This document shows positions 39,781 through 53,019 of a stretch of 64,000 bases of DNA, one piece after another (position 1 is the first letter of the stretch; every line of letters begins with the position of its first letter). Source of the stretch: Phymorhynchus buccinoides (lineage: Eukaryota > Mollusca > Gastropoda > Neogastropoda > Raphitomidae). Location: assembly GCA_017654935.2 (NCBI GenBank), contig CM065695.1, forward strand, positions 27,537,286 to 27,601,285, read 5' to 3'. The translations under genes and the position numbers were made by a program. Below the pieces are notes generated by a model that made no database searches, was not told the origin of the DNA, and saw only the letters and a list, made by a program, of their open reading frames with translations.

Positions 39781-42700
39781 CACTCTCTCTCTCTCTCCCC
39801 CACTACGCTAACCCGCATGTATACAACTGCACCCATATGCACATGCACGCTTCCGCATCGTTTGTGAGCACCACTTACATACTATAAATGAACTGTACAT
39901 ATATACCCCAATTGTTACACCCTCCCCAACACACACACCCTCACCCAATTCCATCCACTTCCACCCATCACCACAAATGTATCCAAATCATCGACACAAG
40001 GCATAGATAAATAAATCAATCAATAAATAATCCAGGGGAAGGCATCAATAAATAAATAAACAAGAGGCAATAGGGTCATAAAAAAAGAATAAAAGAAATT
40101 GAATTAAATTATTCATAGAAATAGTAAAATTATATGCGGGCTAACCTGCACGTATGCCCCCCTCCACACACACACACACGTACAATCACACACACACACA
40201 CACACACACATGCAAGCATGCATGCAGGCACAAACATGTACACGCATACACACACGAAAGAACACACACATTAACACATTCACATAAATTAACACACACA
40301 CATAAACACACACACACACACACACACACGCACGCACACACACACACGCACACACACACACAAGGACGAACTGTTGAAGCATGGTCATCATCCCTCGGGA
40401 CGGACGAACGAACATAGTCCGTAAAATGGGATTTTAGAATTGAGTCATGATGCTTACACTGGACAGCAATCTGTTTTCAGAAATCAGCGCCAAAGACTCC
40501 CATTGCAGCTCCCCAATCAACATCGGCTTTCCACTTGTGAACCCAGAGGAAGCGGAAAAAAGACCAAAGCGCAAAGCCAGAGGAAAGCAGGAGTTTGCTG
40601 CACGCCACAGAAAACGTACATTGCCTGGTTTGTTGCTGTCTCCTCGCTGGCTTTCAATGTGTCTTTTTGTGTACACCACTAGTATATATATAATACAGTA
40701 ATATTTTGCTCTTTAACTCATTCAAGTCGTTCCGGCCATATATGTCCGGAATTAATAGATAGCTGTCAATTTGATGCATTTGCTTCAAGGGAAGTAAATC
40801 TGTGTGCACACCATACCTTGGTCACTTCTAAACTCGCTTCACTCCCTTAGACCACAATTTTGCCTCTGACTTTGCTTTTGTTGTGGGTAAACCAAGAGAG
40901 TTTTTCTATATAAAGTCTATACACTGTATATAAAAACGTCTGATCTACCACTTCCCTAGATACACATGTCTAAACCTGAAGTAAAAACCCGTAATCTTTC
41001 ATTTCTCCTTTTGTTTATAAATGTATGTTTTGTTTGTGTGTATGGCTGGAGTGATTTGTGAGGTTTTTTAATAATTCAAAATCGCTACGATGCGAATGAG
41101 TTAAATGTGAACTGAATGAAAATCTGTTTAACGTCCTCCGATCTGGAACAGACACATATGGGACATTAGTATATATAAAGATTGTGGGAACAATCCTGGA
41201 GGCAATGCCCTGAGGCAGTGCAACACCAGTAAAGTCCCGAATTTTTAGCATTACAGATTAAATGTTTTTTTGTAAAATGTGAACTTACAAGTGAAAGAAA
41301 AGTTAAAGTTGTCGGGTGAAAAAAAGAAGTTGAGACAGAGACTATGCATGTGTTGTTATGTACTTATTCTGTGTGTGTGTGTGTGTGTGTGTTCCTAACA
41401 AATGTGTAAGATTTTGTTAGATGTCAAACTAGTCATGGTGAAAGAAACCCTATTAAAGTTCTCTTTAATTTATCTTTCATTTTTTTAACATTGTTTACAT
41501 GCAAAATCATAATCCTTAAGCCCTCGACTGCCTTATATAGTAATGTATCATTTACACGTTCAATCATGACATTGACTGCTAATCATCATCTGATAAAGGA
41601 TAGTGACTTTTTTTTGGGGGGATACAGGGCTTTTGATTGTGGTGGTGGTGGTGGTGGTGTGTGGGGGGGGGGGGGGGGGGGGTTGCTTCAAAAATAAAAT
41701 ACTCTTGAAAGAGGGCTATAGTCCAGACAATTTTGCCAGATTGACTATAAGACTAGAGAGATATACTTTCCTTTTTTTTAAAATTTGTTATTTATCAAAG
41801 TTTCTCAGTCAGAGGGTTAACCCTTTTGCCGCCAGCCATTTTTCAGCAAAAAAATAACCATTAATCTTACTTGGTGGAGAAAACAAATCATCTGCAATAT
41901 TGGAAATTCCTCTGTGACATGTATAAAGTAAGGCCTGTCCTTACCTCCCAAAATTAAGAAAATAGGGTCTTTGGATAACATTTTGATGCCTTTTAGTGAC
42001 ATGGGTGTTAAATCATTGTGGTGCAAAACTGCGACCATTGGCAGTGAAAGGGTGTGTGTGTGTGTGTGTGTGCGTGCGTGCGTGCGTGTGTGTGCGTGTG
42101 TGCGTCTGCGTGTGTTTGTACAAGTGTATGTTTGGTTACGTTTGTGTGCGTTTCAGTGAGAATGTGTTTTCTGTATGTTTGATGAAATATGTGTGTGTAT
42201 GTCTGTGTGCAAGAACGCGTTCACTCTCGTGCGTGCATGTACGTGCGTGTGTTTCTGTTTTGCGTGTGTGTCTGCTGTGCGTGTGGGAGTGTTTCAATGC
42301 TGATTGTAAAGCGCTTTGTGCTCGATAAAAAGCGCTATATAAATATCCATTTATTATTATTATTAAGCTGGGTTGGGGTTTTATTTGGGGGGGGGGGGTT
42401 TCCTCCAGTGAAGCTAGATCTGAAAGCCGTGTGTGAGGCATGGACGAAGGAGCAAGGGCCCCACCATGTGAGGGGCATCGCCGAGCACTATGGGATCTAC
42501 GAGGACCTGTTCCGCTCAGCATTCTTCCACAACACCACGCCCATGTCCGTCTGCTACGAGTACGACGAGACCTTCGTCACACCCATCTGCTACGGCAACA
42601 GGGTGCCCCCTTCAGAGGTATCAAATCAAATCAAATCAAGTCGTCTTTAAATTTCATAACAGAGAAATTGCATGGCTTTGAGTGTTGCGTGAAATTATTT

Positions 42701-43635
42701 TCTGGACATTTTTGTAGGGTAGTGTGAGAAAATGCCTTTTGCGTGGAAAACGCTATTTGTAACGGTTTGGATTCTAGTGGAGTGTGGTAAATGGGGGTTA
42801 ATGGGCCAAATTTTGGGGGCGTAACTGTAGTAAGATCGTTATTTCGTTTGTTTTTCGTCATTTCGCATGGTTTTTTCAGATTTTGTAACTTCTTTGTGAA
42901 GCGTAAAAAATGATCATTATTATTATTATTTTTGTCCTTTGCCCCTAATATAGATCGGGGGTAAGGATTCTGCGTTTGTCGTGGTTTGCTTTTTTTTGTG
43001 TTGCTTTTTTCTATCCCAAGGATATAAATGCCTTTTGCGTGGAACCGCTTGACAGAATCGCTTCAAATTTTGTGTGGTGTGTGACCAAGAGAGGAAGGCA
43101 TCCGCGCATAAATGTGATGCAGCACAGGAAAACCTTATGCTAATGTCGTAAATGATCACTTTTGACTTATTCATATTTTCAGAAAGGCCAGAGACAACAG
43201 ATTAACAGGCAAAAAACAGAATTCATCTATCTCTAATAGTTTATTTTGAACAATTTTTCAATCAATCAAATCTCTTCTCTTTCTCTCTTTCTTTCTCTCT
43301 CTCTTTCTCTCTCTTGTGGCTGGCCGACTTTAGCTGGGTATTGTCGCGTACTGCATCACATAAATGATTGGTGTTGTGACCTTATTTTTCCTTTTTTTTT
43401 AAATTTGTGTTTGTTTGTTTGAGTATAGTTTGGTGGTGGTGGTAGAGAAGAATGTATATGAATAGAAGCACTAGCAGTTGTAGTTGTAACAGTGGTAGTA
43501 GAAGTAATTATATAGTACCATATTTTACGGACCATAAGGCGCAACTTTTTTTCCCAGACTGAGACCCCCGTGCTTTTTAATGTGATTGAAAATATAGCAT
43601 GAAAATATTTTTACAAAATCTGAATTTTGTGTAAA

Positions 43636-43675
<40 letters not shown>

Positions 43676-46600
43676 CTTATAATAAGGCCTTATAGCTATA
43701 CTATAGTCTGAAGAATGCGGTATTAGTTTCAGACTATGACTGCCTGACAGTAGAGGGGTCAGCTGTTATTCTGCACGGCTGGGCTAGAATTTGTTTATTA
43801 TAATCATAGTGGAGATGCCTTGCCCAGGGTACATCCTCACTCTTTTGGCCAAAAGGATTTGAGGATGGCTGGCAATGGGGAAGGCCCCCAAAGGCCAACC
43901 AAAATAGTGGTGGTGGTGGTGGTGGTTGTAGTTTTAGCAGTATGAATGTGTATGTGTATGTCAGTCTGTGCGTGTGTGTGTGTGTCACTGTGTGTGTGTG
44001 TGTGTGTGTGTGCATACACACATGTGCATGTGCATTATATTTACTGCATGTGTATGTACGCTGTAAATGTTATTGATGCAGACCTGTTTACTCTACTCTT
44101 TTCGAGTAGTATTCTACTCAATTTGGATCTCTACTACTCTTCAAAACTGAAAATAATGCTCTTTCATTCTTAATTACTACTCATTTTCAGTTAACATTGT
44201 TTGATGGTTTAATGAATAAAACTACACATTTTGTTCCAAAACTACTCATTTCAGCTGTCCAGACTACTCAAGACTTGTGTGGGGGGTAAACAGGTCTGAA
44301 AGATGACGTGTGTTTGATGCTGGTGTCTGTGGGTGCAGGCAGCAATGGCGCCTTTTGTGAGCTACAAGAGTGATCCCGACGCCTTGTGGACACTGGTGAT
44401 GACCTCCCCTGATGGAAATCTTCAGCACAATGACAAAGAATGCCTCCACTGGATGGTGTATGTATCACCAGCGTCAAGCTCTGTAGTACAGACAGTGACA
44501 CACAACAGTTCAATTGTACTTTTTTCTGTTTCTTTTTCCTGGACCTAAATCTCTACTATGTTATTTTGCCAGTAAAATGTTTAGGGAGAAAGGTGGCAGA
44601 GTGGTTAAGACGTTCGCCTGCCAAATGTAATGCGTGACTGCAGCGTGAGAGACCCGGGTTCGAATCCCGGCCTCGCCCTTTCTTTCTAGTTTGACAGGAA
44701 AATCAAACTGAACGTCGAGTCCTTCGGATGGGGACTAGTCTGACCCGCGCACTTTACGCACGTAAAAATCTCACGGCAGTTTAAAAAAGTCTAAGAGCAG
44801 GGAGAAATCCTGCTGCCTGGTATGACCAAATTGATAGCTAGGTTTTCCAAGTGTGCCCACACCCCCTCCTCACAAAAAAAAAAAAAAGGGCTAGGCACTG
44901 CACTTGTGGCGACGCGCTCTCCAGGGGAGAGCAGCCCAAATTTCACAGAGATAAGTCTGTGTGACTAGAATATACCAAATAACAAAATACCAAAATGCAG
45001 TTTTGGTAGTAAAGCCCAACTAAAAAAAAAAACGCGAAATCGCAATAGTTTGTGGCACGCGGTCTATTTTTACCACTCCAATCATGAGTCACCTCCCCTG
45101 GCTTTTCAATAATTTTAATCTGTAAACCAGAATGTTATCTCTGCATCATTTCGTAACTTTTTATATCTTTTGGAAAACATTTAAAACTATGTATCCTACT
45201 TATACTCATCAAAAGAAGCACCGCATACTCGTCGTGTCTGTTGTAGTGTCTGTATTACGTATGTTTATTATTTTGTACGCTTTTAAAATACATCATTTTA
45301 AAGAGCGGCCTCAATTTGAAGTGTAGCCTCGATTTGAAGTGCGACAATTTTGGACCGACAGACAGACAGACAAAGTGAGTTATAGGTTTGTGGCTTGAGC
45401 CACAAACAAAAATGCAACCCTCAGTCATTGGCGTCCGTGATGCCTTTGAATCAAAACTGTCGATCGTCAGATTGTCCGTTGACTTATTATGGAAGTTATT
45501 GCATAATATAATTTCTTGTATTAAATCTTCTTCTTCTTCTTCAATCGCTCAAGGCAGTTTCCTGTCAATTATGAGCGCAGATGCATCATGCTGCCGTTAT
45601 GTGCCTAAATAAGAAATAATTAGGCCCAGCATGTCCGACTTCGGCTGGAAGAAATCTTTTTTGAAAGTGTTTCTTGAAAAAGGGCAGGAAAATGGACCGG
45701 AAAGGCAGAAAGATAGTAGATGACAGCAAGCAAAGGGAAAAGGCAGAGTCAAAGAGAGTGACAGATTAAAGGAAATTACAAGCTGTATGATGAATAAGAC
45801 TGAAACAAGTATAAAATGGGGGTTAAGCTCTTATAATCTTCAATCTTTTTTTTTGTAATACAACTTTTTACAAGTTATCCCTTTTGCACCACAATGATTG
45901 AACACCCATGTCAGTAAAAACCTTGAATTCAGGGTCTGTTATCCAATAATACTTGTGTTCTTGATTTGGGGAGTTAAGGATAGACCTTTTTTAAGTATGT
46001 AGTAAAGGAATCCCCAATATTTCAGACAAAATATTTTCTTTACCCAATGTAAGTTTATTGGATAATTTTTCCCCAAAAAATGGCTGGCGGCGAAAGGGTT
46101 AATAGTTTTCGCAGTATGTTCCATAATGAGTCAATCTGAAGATAGTCTGACTGTAAGGCATCAAAACATTTTTTTGTAAATTTTTTAATGTACTAATCAA
46201 GCTATCATTCTGAGTTTTCTTGCATAAAAGACTGGAACAACAGTAATCTTTTGTAAACCAACGAGGGTGTGGTTTTTTCCAGCGCCATGCATTTTTTGAC
46301 GTTCTTGGTTGTCCGTTGCATCTTGACCAACGAGAGGGAAGTCACTTTTTCTTTCTTTCTTTCTTTTTTTTTTTGAATGCACAGGCATTGCTTTGACGGC
46401 AGAAACGGCGCCAAAAGCTCTGAAAACAGACAAACACATGGCAGGGTTCGCCCATGGTGCTAGAAGATTTAAAGTGTTTCTGTGGGTAATTGCCCTTAAC
46501 GTGTTATCACCCGTCGAACCTGCCTACTGCTACGATGTGGCCGTAGCAGCTACGAAAAATAAAGCTTTGCTTGACAGTGAATGTCTTTGCGTTTTGGTGG

Positions 46601-49600
46601 GAGTGTAGAGCGATGTCTTGGGCGACTATATTCACCCGTGGTGCTAGAAGATTTAAAGTGGGTTGCTGTGTGCTGTGGGGTAATTGCCTAAACGTGTTAT
46701 CACCCTTCTTTATTCCTCTTATGATAACATGTTTAAGCAATTACCTCTCAAATTTTAAATTTTGTTTCTGGGACTGTCTGAGGAAGAAAAGTGCTGCACT
46801 CATCCTTTTAAATGTAAATGAGGCTTTATACTGAAAATTCTCTGCGCCTGTCTCGTGCCCTGAGATGCGAACGCCACCTACTTAAGATTATCGTCCTTGC
46901 CTGTCATGAAGTAGTTGTATATAGCCACAGAAAATTATCTGCCCCTGACTCGTTGCTAGGTGGCATGAGCAGTTCGGGTATAAAATTATCGCCCTTTCGT
47001 GTCAGCAAGAAGTACAACAGTGGAACCTCCCTGATAAGACCTCCCATTGTAAGACTCCCTCCCACATAAGACCTACTTCGCTGAGACATTGCCCTGCTTT
47101 GTAAGTATTAAAATTACCTCCCTTATAAGACCTCCCATTATAAGACCATCCCACATAAGACCTACTTCACTAAGACATTGCCCTTCTTTGTAAGTATTAA
47201 AATTACCTCCCTTATAAGACCTCCCATTATAAGACTCCCTCCCACATAATACCTACTTCTCTGAGACATTGCCCTGCTTTGTAAGTATTAAGATTACCTC
47301 CCTTATAAGACCCCTTCCCTTAAACTCCCACATAAGACCTACTTCTCTGAGACATTGCCCTGCTTTGTAAGTATTAAAATTACCTCCCTTATAAGACCCC
47401 TTCCCTTATAAGACCTCATTTTGGGTGTGTTTTTTAGGCTTTTTTTTATTACTTACTTGTGGCGGTGCCATAGCCGATGAGGTTTAACTGAGGCGTGGTC
47501 ACCGCTACAGCTATCTGTATTAATAAAAAAATCGGGACTTTACTGATTTCGTACTGCCTCCGGGCATTGCCTCCAGTATCATTCCCACCATATTTGTATT
47601 TACAAATGTCCCATATGTGTCTGATTCAGACCAAGAGGACGTAAAACACCATTTTCGTCGTCAGTTTTTGGAGGCCCCACATTTATAGTTAACAATGCCC
47701 CATATGTACCCTTCGGGTCAAGAGGACACTATATTTCAAATTTCGTTCGTCTTATAAGGGAGGTTCCACTGTAGTTTAAAGCCCCATTGAACCCATGATT
47801 GTTTCACTGGAATGAAAACTTAGCATTGTAAACGGGTAAAACTGGCTGACGGATTTGCAGAACCAATATCCGCGGGTGTGACGTCCACGGGGGGGAAACA
47901 CTCTGCGGCTACCTGCCGCCTTTTCCTGTCAGAGGCTGTGGCTACCACCGCTACGTCTTTGTTCTGTTCCGGCAGCAGAGGCGCTTGGGTCTGTCCGACA
48001 GCTGCAAGATTTTGAACAGGTTGGATGATTGTGTTAGATCAAAAGCATACATTTGTATTGTTAAAAATTCGGGACTTTACTGGTGTTGCACTGCCTCCGG
48101 GCATTGCCTCCAGTATCGTTCCCACCATCTTTACATCTACTAATGTCCCATATGTGTCTGTTCCAGACTGGAGGACGTTAAACAGATTTACTACTTCATG
48201 ATTGTGTTGTCACCCTTCCAGGCATCACTGTCTTCTAAAGGCAAATATCATTACTGACCTGGGGCTGCTTAAAAAAAATGTATAACATGTAAAAAGTGCA
48301 ACAAAAGTCACCACTGTTTGCTATTCAGTTTTGACAGCTTTACTGGTTGATCCAAGTTTATTTTTCATTTTGAAATCGTAGTTACTTGCATTGAAATTGG
48401 TATTGTTTAGTCTCCTCAATACTATCACTGTTAATGAAAACATATTGGAGCATTTTCTGAGACTCGTGTGGAACCGATTTTTTGTTTACATTTTTGACAT
48501 CAAAACAAAGAAATAGAAGTGCCAAAGGCAAATGTTAAGAACAGCTCCCTCCTCTGCCCCTTCCATTCATTTCAGATAGTTTCAGGTTAGGGATAGGTTT
48601 GGGGATAGGTTTAGGGTCAGCTTAGTCATCAACTTTTTGTTTGTTTTGTATTTGACACTAAGCTGACCCTAAACCTATCCCTATCCCAAGCCCTATTCCT
48701 AACCTGAAACCATCTAATCCACACACAAAATTAAAAAGTTATGGTATGCTATGAGATTGACACTTAACTGACCCTAACCCTAACCCTAACCCTATCCCAA
48801 ACCCTATTCCTAACCCTAACCCTAACCTGAAGCCGTCTTAAATGACTGGAAGGGGCAGAGGAGGGGGCTTTCCTTAACATTTGCCAATCATAACTGAAGC
48901 GAAGGCTGGAAGAGTGATGAAGAGAAGTGACTCGAAAAATGTGGTTTGGATTGAGAAAACATGGATGTAGACAAGTTTCAGACTCACAAATTGCTGTTAC
49001 GAGACTACTCAGAATTAGGCACTGACTGGCACGTTCTCCAGTTCCGAGCATACTCGGAGTTCTTCCGGAATGAGTTGAACAGTATTTTATATTTTTACAG
49101 TCTGAATCAGTTTTGCAAAACAAAATGTAGTTTGTATGTGGGTGTTTGTGTATGTAAAGTTTGTGTGTTTGCTTGCAAGGACAGGGAAATGTGCGTATAT
49201 TGCTGCTGTAGAGTCTTCTATAAAAGTTGGATAACCACAAAGACTGTATAGGGGAAGATAAGCATCCGGTCTCTTTTCCCTATATGAGTAGTGAGGACAG
49301 AAACACTGGTTATGTCCCTTTTAAACAGGACACATTTTGCACGTCGATAGGCCAGTTGAATTCTCCATTCAAGTTCCAGTCTGAGTTTTTGGATAGCCGT
49401 CACTGTGAATGGTGTACTGTCGACACTAACGATAACTCTATCAGCCCGGTTCGCCGAGCTCTTAAGTAATCCATCTTACCATTTTAGAATATCTTTGATA
49501 ACCATATGATTTTTTCTGTTCCACTTCCAGGTTGTCGTTTTTTTAATATGACATCGGCAGAGATCAGGGCACGTCAAATTGCTATGTGATAGATTGCCAA

Positions 49601-52600
49601 GATTTTGATAGATTACGTGCTTTTTGACCAGCCCCACTTGCTGTTATTTCAACTGACTAGTTAATTAACAACATGACATTGTTTCGTTGGGGTCTAAGAT
49701 GATGGTGACCTCTCTCACATAACCTATCTCCCCACTGACATCTTTGCCCTTTGGGTGGGATAGATATAACTATTCTTGTCACAAATTGAAAGTTACCAAG
49801 GTGGTTTCAGCCATTAGCAATTAATTGAGATTAGCATGTTGTTTTATTCTCTCTGGGAAAAAGATGGTGTGTATACCCAAGCTGAGGATCAGAGTGGTTC
49901 TCGGGTGTTGGTATAGTTTCAGTTTTTAGCAATTCTGGCTGCAACCTGTTTTTAGGCCTGTGTGGTTAGACATTAACAATCAGGCATGGTAGACCTCCGC
50001 GAATCGCGGAAAATCCGCGAAACAGTTTGAAGCAAAATTATTAAAAAATGCATTGAAATGGCATGAAAAAGTGAAAATTTCACTCTCATTTATTGAATTT
50101 TCTTCGGCCCCCTGGACCCTCGGCCATTTTCCTTGAAAACCACTTTGCCCCCACTACCATGCCTGAGTCTGGAACAGACACGTATGGGACATTAGTAGAT
50201 GTAAGGATGGTGGGAACGATCCTGGAGGCAATGCCCGAAGGCAGTGCAACACCAGTAAAGTCCCGAATTCTTTTAGCAATACAGATATTCTTTTTTTTTC
50301 TTTTTTTTCATCCATTAGCAATAAATTGAGATTATCATATTGTTTTATTTTCCCTGGGAAAGAGATGGTGTGTACATGGCTGCTCCTGCTTTCAGGATGT
50401 CCTGAAGTTCATGATTTTTTTGGTACAGGATGTCCTGAAGTTCAGGATTTTTTTTATTGCCTGGAGCCGGCGTCACCAGATTATGAAAATTTGAGAAGAT
50501 GCATTTTGCTGGTTATAGAGGTCATGAAGTTTAACCAGAAGTAAAAGTTCAACGAGAGCCTGTCAGTTACATCGGAAACTATTGTTTCCCTTCAGGGGGG
50601 GCATTGCCCCCCGGAACCCCCAGGAGGGGCGCTGTCCCTGCACTCAGCCGGGGTCTGAGTGGCCCCTGGGCCCCTGTCTTGCAGGATTTTTGAAATTTCC
50701 CAGGAACACTCATGTGTGTGCCCAAGCTGAGGATCAAAGTGGTTCTCAGGTGTTTAGGCCTGTGTGGTTAGACATTAACAATCTTCATCACGACGTAACC
50801 ATATTACATAAACTTAAATCATGCCATCATGCATTCTTTGTTGTTGGGTTGTTTCAAAGACACTGAAAAGAAAAAGACTAACATCCGGTCCCTTTTCCCT
50901 ATATGAGTAGTGAGGACAGAAACACTGGTTATGTCCCTTTTAAACGTGACACATTTAGGTTAAAAAACACGTCGATAGGCCAGTTGAATTCTCCGTTCAA
51001 ATTCCAGTCTGAGTCTTTGGATAGCCGCCACTGTGAATGGTGTAACTACCCCACTAACGATAACTCTATCAGCCCGGCTCGCCGTATTTCTTAAAGAGTC
51101 TTTGGTTGGTTTTTTAATGTAGTTTATGGCTTATCTCCCTTCTTTAATCCTTTCTTATCAGTATTGGGGTTTTTGTCTTTGATTGAAAAGTGATTTGATG
51201 TGGTTTCTTTTTCCAGTGAATCGTTGAGCCAGAGATCGTTCAGCACAGGCGAGTTTTATTCCGCGCATCGTGAGGACCTGACCCCGGCCAGCCTGTGCTT
51301 TTTCCAATGTCGCTGGGATTCCTCAGTCACCTCCGTCTTCCGCAACGTTCTCAGTAAGGCCCTTGGTGCATGTAGGGGTGCTCATTTTCCGGAACACACC
51401 GGAAATGTATTTTTGGGGAGTGCCAAAACTAGTGACTTTCCATTTGTTTGGAGTACCCGAACTTGTGGATTCCGGTTTTTGGAGAGCTCAAACTTTTGGT
51501 TTCCGCTTTTTGGAGTGCCAAAACTTGTGGGTTCCGGTTCTTGGAGTGCGAAAGCTTGTGGGCTCAGGTTTCTGGAGTCCTGAAACTTGTGAGTCCCGGT
51601 TTTTGGAGTGCTGAAATTTATAGCTTCCGCTTTTTATAGTACCAATTCTTGTAGCTTCCGCTTTTTTAGAGTGCCGAAGCTTGCAGTTTCCACTTTTTGG
51701 AGTGCTGAAACTGGTGGCTTCCGCTTTTTGGAGTGCTGAGACTTGTGTCTTCCAGTGGCTTCAGGTTTGTGGAGTTAATAGCGGTAAAAAAAGTTGGGCA
51801 CAAATTCCCTGGGATGAGAGACTTCAGAATAACACTGCAAGTTTCCTCAGCAATGACGTAATTTTGTGCGAAAACCTAGACATAAAAATGCCACAATGAC
51901 ACCCCTCCGGTTTTTGGAGCTGATAGTGGCCACAAAAAACAAGCGCGAAATCGCAATAGTTTGTGTCACGCGGCCTATTTTTACCACTCCAATCATGAGT
52001 CACCTCCCCTGGCTTTTCAATAATTTTAATCTGTAAACCAGAATGTTATCTCTGCACCCTTTCGTAACTTTTTATATCTTTTGGAAAACATTTAAAACTA
52101 TGTATCCTACTTATACTCATCGAAAGAAGCACTGCATACTCGTCGTGTCTGTTGTAGTGTCTGTATTACGTATATTTATTATTTTGTACGCTTTTAAAAT
52201 ACATCATTTTAAAGTGCGGCCTCAATTTGAAGCGTAGCCTCGATTTGAAGTGCGACAATTTTGGACCGACCGACTGACAGACAGACAGACCGACCGACCG
52301 ACAAAGTGAGTTATAGGTTTGTGGCTTGAGCCACAAACAAAAATCTGGCACAAATTATTGGAACAAGAGATGTTAGGAAAACGTCTTTGGAATTTAATGT
52401 TCCAGGTTGGGGATTGTCATGTCATTTTCTTCTGAAGTTAACATTTTCCGAAGTTGATGTAAGACAGTCACCCCTCCCACCCCCTTGTTAAACAAAAGTT
52501 TGGTGCTGATGAATTTGGCATCAGCCCCCCTCCCCCCCACTTTTTATTGTAGAGTGGCACAGTGGTAGCGCGTTCGCCTCGTGTAAAGTAAACCCGAGTT

Positions 52601-52663
52601 CAAACCTGGGTACAGGGGACTTTTTCTCTCACTCTGCACTAGGCCTTACGGCCTGAACGTGGA

Positions 52664-52697
<34 letters not shown>

Positions 52698-52987
52698 GTG
52701 CCCATGCACTTAGCATACGTTAAACCCAGTGGCAACAAAAATGGTTGTTATTTGGTCAAAATTTACCCCCCCCCCCCCTCTTTCCTTCCTCATCAGTCAC
52801 ACAAAAATCATATGCAAAAGAAATTGATAAAATTGGGTGGCGCGCCTCTGGCTGCGACGCGCTCTCCAGGTGGGAGCAACCCGAATTTGCGCGCACGTGT
52901 GTGTGGTGTATGTGTGCATGCGCATGTTTGTGTTGTGTGTGTGCGTGTGATGCGTTCATGTAGGCCCCTATATGAGTATGTATGCAT

Positions 52988-53019
<32 letters not shown>

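Noticed and set aside
42040..42300. Cysteine/valine-rich secreted peptide frame
   Set aside because: Translation of TG/GTGC repeats.
42189..42650. 153-residue frame beginning in (TG)n
   Set aside because: Only the 42409-42617 part is coding; the upstream part is a dinucleotide repeat before the acceptor.
44588..44680. A functional tRNA-Ser or tRNA-Leu gene
   Set aside because: A and B boxes are present but the unit continues for 400 bp with a SINE body and has no proper acceptor stem closure that I can see.
48961..49251. Possible exon ([13 protein letters not shown] frame)
   Set aside because: No family match recognised, and it lies in MRPL38 intron 5 without a phase-compatible place in the transcript.
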